From: Terriglobia bacterium
GTDB taxonomy: Bacteria > Acidobacteriota > Terriglobia > Terriglobales > Acidobacteriaceae
DNA: 35,764 bases
Direction of reading: 5' to 3'
Assembly: GCA_020073105.1 (NCBI GenBank)
Contig: JAIQFW010000017.1
Location: 1 to 35,764, forward strand
Shown here: piece by piece, positions 1-6,544 of the stretch
Layout of the letters: every line of letters starts with the position of its first letter
Position numbering within the stretch: the first letter of the stretch is position 1
Position numbers and translations under genes: made by a program
Notes under the pieces: model-generated
Told to the model about the DNA's origin: nothing
What the model saw: only the letters and a program-made list of their open reading frames with translations
Database searches by the model: none

Positions 1-117
1 ATGCATGAGACTCTGTTCCCGGAGATTCTTAAGGAATATGGCGACCGGGTCACGTTTATCTACAAGGATTTTCCGCTGGCGGAGATTCATCCCTGGGCAA
101 TCCACGCCGCGGTTGAT
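1..117 (+). pseudogene. DsbA-like thioredoxin-fold protein, internal fragment
   Basis: Frame 1 from the first base reads as the middle of a DsbA/thioredoxin_4-type disulfide oxidoreductase: an LKEYGD stretch, then YKDFPL, then IHPW and HAAVD, in the order typical of the segment that follows the CxxC active site of this family. The active-site part would lie left of the window. Similarity stops abruptly after the Asp codon at 115-117; the frame stays open to 342, but the rest is only the antisense of the ATP-grasp gene. This is therefore a partial gene cut at both ends. It has no functional link to the polysaccharide genes and most likely marks an assembly join or a rearrangement breakpoint. 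Confidence 0.6.
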
Positions 118-1119
118 GGGTTCCACCGGCAACCCCAGAGCATCCCGGTAGGCCATGTGACAGACGTTCACACCGCAGCGGGCGGCAAATTCCACATACC
201 ACCACGGCCGCGCATTGATTTCCAGGATCTTGAACAAGCCGTTGCGGGGGTCACGCTTAAACTCCGCACTGAAGATGCCACGATAAGGTACGGTTGCGAG
301 CAATTGTTCGAGGATCGCGACTGCTCCGCCGATGTCGCTTAGCGGCACGCTTGCCGTCAGGCTGCTATTCCCCAAATCGCTCGGATGCATTCGCAGACGT
401 CGGCGGGCGAAACGCGCGCAGATTCGACCGCGGCGGTCGGCGAATCCGTCAATGAAGTGACTCTCCGTGGGTGGACCCGGAACATACTCCTGCAGCATGA
501 TGGGATATTCCAGTCTGGGCGCGAGTTTCAAAGCCTCGGCCTGGCTGCGCACCAAGTAGCCCTTGACCCCGTACTTGGCCGCAAACTCGATCGAGGAAAG
601 AGGCTTAAAGATGGCCCCGTCGAAGTCTTTTTCTGACATTTCCTGCAACTGTTCGCAAGAGTGGATCAGAACTGTCCGTGGATGTGGAGTGCAGCTGCGC
701 TCTAGCAGTTCCGCGAATCGCCACTTGTTCACCATGGTCTGAACGATTTCGGCGCGCGGCAAACTCGACCGAAAGCGGTTCATCAAGGAAGACGGTAGCG
801 CAACTACGGCTTGCAGCCAGTCGTCCGAGCACGGCATCAACACCGCTTCGTGAAGGGGAAGCGCCCGTAGGAACGCCGCCAGCTCCGCGGGCTTGAGGTT
901 TTCAGAGCCGCGCATGGGCGGCTGGCGATACCATCTTGAGTGCGCCGCAAAATCACCCTGTGCGCAGACCGCATATATGGGTACCCCGGCGCGACCGAAA
1001 ATCCTTAAGACGCCGCCTAGCGTGAGGCCGCCGCCGAAGGCCAACACTGGTACGGCTGCGGTTTGGGCTAGCAATTCCTGGGGCTGCGGCCGGTTGGGAA
1101 GAACCGTTGGTACAGACAT
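1..1119 (-). CDS. ATP-grasp family carboxylate-amine ligase-like protein, 3' truncated
   Basis: Reading leftward from ATG at 1119 (GGAG about 11 bases upstream) the frame is open for 373 codons to the window edge with no stop. The protein shows an N-terminal GGGLTLGG dinucleotide-like turn, a MPCSDDW segment, an LQEYVPGPP segment in the middle ATP-grasp fold and an EINARPWWY metal/ATP-binding motif near residue 305. These are hallmarks of the ATP-grasp enzymes that couple a carboxylate to an amine through an acyl-phosphate. Recognisable family sequence ends near position 118; the last 39 codons are antisense to a DsbA-like fragment and look unrelated. It lies 81 bases downstream of the export gene, so it is probably the last visible gene of this operon. 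The substrate is unknown; amide decoration of the polysaccharide or its precursor is an inference from context. Confidence 0.75.
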   Translation of the reverse strand, partial: MSVPTVLPNRPQPQELLAQTAAVPVLAFGGGLTLGGVLRIFGRAGVPIYAVCAQGDFAAHSRWYRQPPMRGSENLKPAELAAFLRALPLHEAVLMPCSDDWLQAVVALPSSLMNRFRSSLPRAEIVQTMVNKWRFAELLERSCTPHPRTVLIHSCEQLQEMSEKDFDGAIFKPLSSIEFAAKYGVKGYLVRSQAEALKLAPRLEYPIMLQEYVPGPPTESHFIDGFADRRGRICARFARRRLRMHPSDLGNSSLTASVPLSDIGGAVAILEQLLATVPYRGIFSAEFKRDPRNGLFKILEINARPWWYVEFAARCGVNVCHMAYRDALGLPVEPINRGVDCPGMNLRQRKILVDKRDPVAIFLKNLREQSLMH

Positions 1120-1200
1120 TGTTTTAGGACTCCGTGCATTGTTGCGTGTATGCTTCGCAGTACGCGTCAGATTGCTGCTCGGCCGTCTTTCGCTGCACTC

Positions 1201-2196
1201 TCACAAGGGCCGATAAATCGCGGCACCGACAGCAACTTGCATGATGGCATCGAGGGTTCGGCGTGCGGCAGCTCTACCCTCGCTGCGCGGAACGAAAACA
1301 ATGTCATCCGCTTGCAGTTGGATATCCGCAGTTTTTGCCGTCATGATGTTCTTGAGCGGAATGGGGGTTTGCTGCGGGCCATCCGTCGATTTGCGGATCA
1401 GGATGGTCTTGTCAAGTTTGGCCGTACTGTTCGTACCTTGTGCCATGGCAATCGCTTGCAGGACCGACAATTGGGAATTCTCCATGACGAAGCCACCCGG
1501 CATGCGAACGTCTCCCACTACATAAACGATCCCAGCTTTGGATACCACCACGGTGTCTCCAGGAAAGACCGCGACATTGGTCTCTGGAGGAAAGGTCTGA
1601 TTGGAAGGGAGCACCACCGTTTGCGGGTCTCTGGGGTTGGCGCGCCGAGTAATCATGATCTTGTTTCCGGCCTTTGGCGTCAGTCCGCCGGCAGCCGAAA
1701 CCGCATCGAACAGCGCATGCTGGCCCAGCAGCGGATAGATCCCCGGCTTCTGCACTTCCCCCAATACCGAGATGCCTTGGGTGGCGTACTCCCTTTCAAA
1801 GATGGAAACTTGGGGGTTGGTAAAGAAGCCACCGTCGGACAAGCGCTGTTGGACCAGAATCTCTGCCTGCTGGATGGTTAGCCCGCCCACGTGTGTCGCC
1901 CCTATCAGGGGCAGCGAGATATCTCCCGAATCAGCCACGCGCACCGCTTTGGCAAAATCGGAGGCACCGTAGACAGTGACCTCGAGCAGGTCGCCAGCGC
2001 CAATGATCAGCCCGACCGTTCCTTGCACCTCGGCTGACGTTTGTGTGGCTGCGCTTTGAGGCGCTGCACCTGCGGCGGTCGGTGAAGACGGGACCTCGTT
2101 GCGGAGGGAACCACTCTGACCTTCGGTTCCAGGAGTCGCAATCAGAGAAGCCAACAGCACAAGAAATGTGATCAAACCAACTTTTTTCCCACGCAT
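1201..2196 (-). CDS. Polysaccharide export protein, Wza-like (Poly_export/SLBB)
   Basis: This 331-residue protein is a periplasmic/outer-membrane polysaccharide export factor. The ATG at 2196 is chosen because GGAGGTG lies directly upstream and the product then begins with a clean signal peptide (MRGKK followed by a hydrophobic stretch to about residue 21); the frame itself extends 11 codons further. After a Ser/Ala/Thr-rich linker comes the Poly_export domain (IGAGDLLEVTVYG, SGDISLPLIG, LTIQQAE, NPQVSIFE). Two SLBB-type segments follow (ISVLGEVQKPGIYPL and VYVVGDVRMPGGFVM). No lipobox cysteine follows the signal peptide, unlike classic Wza lipoproteins, and the protein is a little shorter than Wza. 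The gene follows the WbpA-type dehydrogenase by 26 bases. No Wzc-type co-polymerase or tyrosine kinase partner is present in the window. Confidence 0.9.
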   Translation of the reverse strand: MRGKKVGLITFLVLLASLIATPGTEGQSGSLRNEVPSSPTAAGAAPQSAATQTSAEVQGTVGLIIGAGDLLEVTVYGASDFAKAVRVADSGDISLPLIGATHVGGLTIQQAEILVQQRLSDGGFFTNPQVSIFEREYATQGISVLGEVQKPGIYPLLGQHALFDAVSAAGGLTPKAGNKIMITRRANPRDPQTVVLPSNQTFPPETNVAVFPGDTVVVSKAGIVYVVGDVRMPGGFVMENSQLSVLQAIAMAQGTNSTAKLDKTILIRKSTDGPQQTPIPLKNIMTAKTADIQLQADDIVFVPRSEGRAAARRTLDAIMQVAVGAAIYRPL

Positions 2197-2222
2197 GGGA
2201 CACCTCCGGAATCGGGCTGCGA

Positions 2223-3590
2223 TTAACAACGGGTTACATTGGAGGAAACGATACCGCGCGTGGCATTGCGAGTGTCAATCACCAAGCGCGATTCACGCAC
2301 GATCCGGGCATAGTCATAGTCAGAGTGGTCGGTCACAATGACTACGCAGTCGTACTGCCACAAATTGCTGAGCGAAACGCTTTTCAGCTTAAGGTCGTAT
2401 TTCCGGCCTCTGCCGATGCTGAGGAAGTAAGGGTCGTTATAGCTGACCACGGCCCCCTCTTTCTGCAGAAGCTCGATGATGGTAAGGGCCGGCGCTTCCC
2501 GCAGATCATCAATGTCCTTTTTGTAGGAAACCCCGAGAATGAGCACGTTTGCCGCTTGCAACGGTTTTGAGCGCTGGTTGAGAGCAGCCGCGATCGACTC
2601 CACAACGTGATAAGGCATGGAAGAATTGATCTCACCCGCCAGTTCGATGAAACGGGTGTGAAAGTCCCATTCCCTTGCTTTCCAGGAAAGGTAGAAGGGA
2701 TCCACGGGAATACAGTGTCCGCCCAGGCCGGGTCCGGGATAAAAGGGCTGGAAGCCAAACGGCTTAGTAGAGGCTGCTTCGATAACCTCCCAGATGTCGA
2801 TTCCCATGCGCTGACACAACAACTTCAATTCGTTGACCATGGCGATGTTGACACAGCGGTAAATATTCTCCAGCAACTTCGTCATCTCTGCGGCCGCGGG
2901 GCCGGACACAGGCACGGTGCGGTTGAAGATGGAGCCGTAGAGGCTGCAGGCGAGTCCGGTCGCCAGGCGGCTGGCGCCCCCCACAACCTTGGGAATATCT
3001 CGGCGAGCCACCGTATTGTTGCCCGGGTCCTCGCGCTCCGGAGAAAAGGCTACATACAGTAAGCGGTCTTCTGCTTGCCCATGGTTACGATCCACCCTGA
3101 GCCCCAGCCGGCTCTTCGATTCCAGCAGAGGGATCATCACCTCCTCTGTCGTTCCGGGATAGGTGGTGCTTTCCAGCACAATCAGCTGGCCCGGCTGGAC
3201 ATGAGGAGCCACGGATTCAAGTGTGCTGGTGATATAGGAGAGGTCAGGTTCACGATGCTCATTCAGAGGGGTGGGAACACAAATGATGATGGCATCCATT
3301 CCGGTCAGCAGCGAGTAGTCGGAAGTGGCGCGGAACCCCTGAGTGCGGGCAAGCTGTATCTCCGTGGCAGGGATACGGCAGATGTAAGAACTCCCTTTAC
3401 ACAATAGGTCGATCTTGTTTGTGTCGATGTCGAATCCAGTAACAGGAAATCGTTCCTCACTGAAAAGGAGGGCCAGGGGCAGCCCAACATACCCCAAGCC
3501 GATGATCCCGACGTGGGCAGTGCGGTTTCGAATCCGCGTCTTCAGTTGCGAACTCAAGGATGTGGGAGCCGTAACGGTAGTGGTCGACAT
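2223..3590 (-). CDS. wbpA: UDP-N-acetylglucosamine 6-dehydrogenase (WbpA-type nucleotide-sugar dehydrogenase)
   Basis: The 455-residue product oxidises C6 of a UDP-hexose to the uronic acid with NAD+. The N-terminal Rossmann motif GLGYVGLPLA (residues about 32-41) and the catalytic Cys293 in GGHCIPVDPFYL are clear, and a C-terminal UDP-binding domain follows. PGPGLGGHCIPVDP followed by YLSWKARE resembles WbpA/WbpO enzymes acting on UDP-GlcNAc rather than UDP-glucose dehydrogenases. The start has a GGAGG Shine-Dalgarno 8 bases upstream. With the WbpB-WbpD fusion and WbpE-type genes about 29 kb away in the same locus, it would supply the first step towards UDP-2,3-diacetamido-2,3-dideoxy-glucuronic acid. 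Substrate specificity (UDP-GlcNAc versus UDP-GalNAc) cannot be fixed from sequence alone. Confidence 0.9.
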   Translation of the reverse strand: MSTTTVTAPTSLSSQLKTRIRNRTAHVGIIGLGYVGLPLALLFSEERFPVTGFDIDTNKIDLLCKGSSYICRIPATEIQLARTQGFRATSDYSLLTGMDAIIICVPTPLNEHREPDLSYITSTLESVAPHVQPGQLIVLESTTYPGTTEEVMIPLLESKSRLGLRVDRNHGQAEDRLLYVAFSPEREDPGNNTVARRDIPKVVGGASRLATGLACSLYGSIFNRTVPVSGPAAAEMTKLLENIYRCVNIAMVNELKLLCQRMGIDIWEVIEAASTKPFGFQPFYPGPGLGGHCIPVDPFYLSWKAREWDFHTRFIELAGEINSSMPYHVVESIAAALNQRSKPLQAANVLILGVSYKKDIDDLREAPALTIIELLQKEGAVVSYNDPYFLSIGRGRKYDLKLKSVSLSNLWQYDCVVIVTDHSDYDYARIVRESRLVIDTRNATRGIVSSNVTRC

Positions 3591-3647
3591 GAAAATCCTC
3601 CGGAAAAACCTTCTGGTTACGCTTCAGTAAGCGCAGGCATCGAACTT

Positions 3648-4655
3648 CTATTTAGAATGAGAACCGCAATGGATTTCGTGTACAGGTTCAATGAGTAATG
3701 GCGGTTGATGAAGGTATGCGGTAGCCTTGCGCTTAGCGTCAATGGAGTCGCACACGGCCTTCGCCTCATCCGGGGTGAGGCCGGCGGCTGCAGCTACTTC
3801 ATCATAGGGAAGTCCATTGTTCTTACCGTACAAGCAAAGATCCAGGGTGCGAAGAGGCACGGAAAAGTAGAACTCCTCTTGCGACTGGGACATGGAAAAC
3901 GTGTCGGTGGTAGAGGGCCGTTCACGGATCTCCGCCGGCAGACCGAGATATTCTGCCAACTCGTACACCTGCGACTTGTAGAGATGGGCGATGGGCTTCA
4001 GATCGGCGGCGCCATCGCCGTTCTTGACGAAAAATCCCTGATCGTACTCGAGACGATTCGGTGTGCCTGCGACCGCGTATTGCAAGCGGTCCGCGTGGTG
4101 GTATTCCAACATCTTGCGGATGCGCTGTTTGAAGTTGCTTGCAGCAACCACCTCCCAGTACACCTCTGCCGTCAGGCGTACCTTGTGCAGCCCGCCATTA
4201 GAAGTCTCAACTACGAGCGAAGGCAGAGCATAGCGTGCACCGCTGGCGATCTCCGCCATCACCAGCTTGCATTTGTGTTTCCCGCCAAAATCCGGGACGA
4301 GCTTGCGTATGGCCTCGTCGCGACGGCGGTAGCAGCCTGCGGCTTCCAGGATGGGAGTGATGTCTTCAAGCACGGTACGGATCCGCAACAGGTCTGCCAA
4401 CTGCAGGCTCAAACGGAGACCCTCGTCGGAACACTCACGCTCTGGCATCAGCAATGCCAGTACGCGTTGGTTGCCCAACGCCCGCACGCAGAGTGCTGCG
4501 ACCACGCTGCTGTCAACACCTCCGGAAAGCCCTAGAACAACCCCCTTCCGCCGCAGCTTAGAAAGAACGATGGTAGTGATTGCCGACGTAATCTTTTCAG
4601 CGGTTGCTTCGGGGTCGATTCTCAACCAAGGTGTGGTACTCATAGCTGTGCTCAT
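3648..4655 (-). CDS. NadE-like ammonia-dependent NAD synthase family protein (polysaccharide-locus paralogue)
   Basis: The 335-residue protein belongs to the NAD synthase (NadE) branch of PP-loop ATP pyrophosphatases. The PP-loop SGGVDSS is at residues 44-50, and the later FFVKNGDGAADLKPIAHLYKSQV segment matches the NadE core that binds the nicotinate adenylate and positions ammonia. No nitrilase-type glutaminase domain is present, so it would use free ammonia. It differs from housekeeping NadE by being about 60 residues longer, with an insertion between the ATP motif and the KNGDG motif, and by GTPNRLE replacing the usual GT-N-S/A-E pattern. It overlaps the AMP-ligase gene by ATGA, implying coupled translation. 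Either it really makes NAD+ or, more interestingly, it amidates another adenylated carboxylate in the pathway; the second option is inference. Confidence 0.8.
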   Translation of the reverse strand: MSTAMSTTPWLRIDPEATAEKITSAITTIVLSKLRRKGVVLGLSGGVDSSVVAALCVRALGNQRVLALLMPERECSDEGLRLSLQLADLLRIRTVLEDITPILEAAGCYRRRDEAIRKLVPDFGGKHKCKLVMAEIASGARYALPSLVVETSNGGLHKVRLTAEVYWEVVAASNFKQRIRKMLEYHHADRLQYAVAGTPNRLEYDQGFFVKNGDGAADLKPIAHLYKSQVYELAEYLGLPAEIRERPSTTDTFSMSQSQEEFYFSVPLRTLDLCLYGKNNGLPYDEVAAAAGLTPDEAKAVCDSIDAKRKATAYLHQPPLLIEPVHEIHCGSHSK

Positions 4656-6220
4656 GCTGCTGCTCCTGCCAGAGTCTCGTGGTCAACAACGAGTTCCCGC
4701 TTGGCGATCTTGCCGTTTGCAGATTTTGGCAACACCGGTCGGAACTGCACGATCTTGGGAACCATGAAGTCTTCCAGTCGGTCCGCACAGAAGGCCCGCA
4801 GTTCCATCTCGGTGAGTACTTCTCCCGGCTTGAGGCTAACGAATGCGCAAATCGCATTCCCGAATACCGCATCGGGCACACCGATCACAGCTGCCTCGGC
4901 AACTTTAGGATGCGTGTACAGGATGTTCTCCACTTCGCGCGGGCTTACTTTCTCGCCCCGGGTTTTGATGATGTCGTCCGTGCGACCCACAAAATAGAGG
5001 TAGCCTTCGTCGTCCGTACGAAACAGGTCACCGGTATACAGCACCTTCTCATTCGGGAAAGGACCGGGGCGCAACACTTTGTCGGTCTCTTCGGGAAGTT
5101 CCCAGTAACCCTTCATGACATTGGCACCACGCACTACCAGCTCTCCCACTACACCGGAACCCACGCGGCCACCACACGAGTCCACTAGGTACACTTCTTC
5201 GTTGGGCATCCCGCGACCGACCGAACCGGGGCGGAGGGTGAGTTGATCGGGGGGCAAGTAGGACACGCGCTTGCACTCGGTCAGGCCATACATCGAATAA
5301 AGTTTCACTTTGGGAAATGCCTGGCACAGCTTTCGAATGTGTTCGACCGGTAAGGCGGCCGCGGTGTTGCTGATGTAGCGTAAGTCGGGAAAACTGTAGC
5401 TCCCCAGATCCATCTGGAGCAGGATGGAGGCGATGGTAGGGACAATTGGGAATCCGGTCACGCGCTCTCGCTTCAGAACTTCGAGCACCGCTCGAGGGTA
5501 TGTGAAAGATTGCTCCAGAACGAGAGTTCCGCCAATTGTGAATGCCATGAGCAATTGGTAGAGACCATAGTCAAAAGCGAGTGGCAACACGTTGATGATG
5601 ATGTCCTCGGGTGTGTTCTCCAGATAGGTCGTGATGGAAGTGGCGGCGGAGACCATGTTCAGATGGGTCACCATGACGCCTTTCGGCCTCCCAGTTGATC
5701 CGGACGTGTAGATCAGAGCGGCGAGATCAACATCGATGTTTCGTTGAATGGGGCGTTCACTAGACCGCCCCTCCATCGTCGCGCTCATGCTCGCCACACG
5801 CTTGCCAGCTAGAACGGGCAGGTCGGAGACTGCTCCCCCAACGATGACGTCGTTCAAGGATGGAACCTCGGCTGCTGCCGGCAGCGCGCCGGACAAGAGT
5901 TTGTCGGCGGTGATCAGGCATACCGCCCGGCAATTGTTGAGAATATAGGCAAGCTTGTCCGGCTTGGTCGTCGGATTAATAAGCAGGAAGATAGCCCGAG
6001 CTTTCAAGATAGCGAAGATCGCCACCACCGTGTCCATCGAATTATTGGCGAAGACGGCCACTCGGTCCCACCGCTGCACGCCGCGTTCGATCAAGGCATG
6101 CGCGAGTCGGTTGGCTAGAGTGTCAATTTCTGCGTACGTCACCCGATGCGGACCGCAAATCAATGCCGTCTTCCCGGGATTCGTTTGCGCACTTCGCTCC
6201 AGAAACTCTTCGAGTTGCAT
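4652..6220 (-). CDS. AMP-forming acyl/aminoacyl ligase (ANL superfamily)
   Basis: The 522-residue protein carries the complete set of adenylate-forming enzyme motifs. These are YTSGSTGRPKG (about 171-181), YGLTE, the TGD motif in VLYTGDLFR, the hinge region GRTDDIIKTRGEKVSP, and the C-terminal catalytic lysine in ANGKIAKREL. It activates a carboxylic acid as an acyl-AMP and would load it on CoA or on the carrier protein encoded just upstream (30 bases apart, same strand). The ligase plus ACP pair resembles DltA-DltC in organisation and also the acyl-CoA ligases found in exosortase-associated polysaccharide loci, although no exosortase occurs here. The substrate (amino acid, hydroxy acid or fatty acid) is unknown. 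Start ATG at 6220 has a GAAGG-like ribosome-binding site. Confidence 0.88.
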   Translation of the reverse strand: MQLEEFLERSAQTNPGKTALICGPHRVTYAEIDTLANRLAHALIERGVQRWDRVAVFANNSMDTVVAIFAILKARAIFLLINPTTKPDKLAYILNNCRAVCLITADKLLSGALPAAAEVPSLNDVIVGGAVSDLPVLAGKRVASMSATMEGRSSERPIQRNIDVDLAALIYTSGSTGRPKGVMVTHLNMVSAATSITTYLENTPEDIIINVLPLAFDYGLYQLLMAFTIGGTLVLEQSFTYPRAVLEVLKRERVTGFPIVPTIASILLQMDLGSYSFPDLRYISNTAAALPVEHIRKLCQAFPKVKLYSMYGLTECKRVSYLPPDQLTLRPGSVGRGMPNEEVYLVDSCGGRVGSGVVGELVVRGANVMKGYWELPEETDKVLRPGPFPNEKVLYTGDLFRTDDEGYLYFVGRTDDIIKTRGEKVSPREVENILYTHPKVAEAAVIGVPDAVFGNAICAFVSLKPGEVLTEMELRAFCADRLEDFMVPKIVQFRPVLPKSANGKIAKRELVVDHETLAGAAA

Positions 6221-6250
6221 GACGTTACCTTCGTATCCTGTGGTTGTGAG

Positions 6251-6544
6251 CTAGGCGGTTTGGTGTTGCAACCGCTGGGAAGCAACCGGCGCCAGCTGCA
6301 GCTCCAGTTTACGGCGAAGAAATCGCGCGAGTTGGGCAATCGAATCCAGATTTTCGGGCACGAGATCCGCTTCTTCGACCTGAATTCCGTACTGCTTCTC
6401 CAGGAAATTCACCAGTTCGAGCAATCCGCTCGAGTCGATGATTCCCAAGTCCAGAAACGAATCCTCATCACGCATCTGACACTCCCGCCCGTACATGAAG
6501 TTGTCGATTACGAAACGGCGTAGTTCTGTCTGTAGTCGGTCCAC
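6251..6544 (-). CDS. Acyl carrier protein
   Basis: The 97-residue acidic helical protein contains the phosphopantetheine attachment site in GIIDSSGLLEL, with Ser38 after the Asp as the expected modified residue. The EKQYGIQVEEADLVPENLDSI segment is typical of helix III and its approach in carrier proteins. Its start codon lies 37 bases inside the end of the asnB gene and its stop lies 30 bases before the AMP-ligase start, so it is embedded in one transcription unit. It probably carries the acyl or aminoacyl group activated by the neighbouring ligase before transfer to a sugar. Fatty acid synthesis is unlikely because no fab gene is adjacent. Confidence 0.88.
   Translation of the reverse strand: MDRLQTELRRFVIDNFMYGRECQMRDEDSFLDLGIIDSSGLLELVNFLEKQYGIQVEEADLVPENLDSIAQLARFLRRKLELQLAPVASQRLQHQTA

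Noticed and set aside
3705-4535. 276-codon plus-strand frame over the NadE-like gene
   Set aside because: Antisense shadow; no family features.
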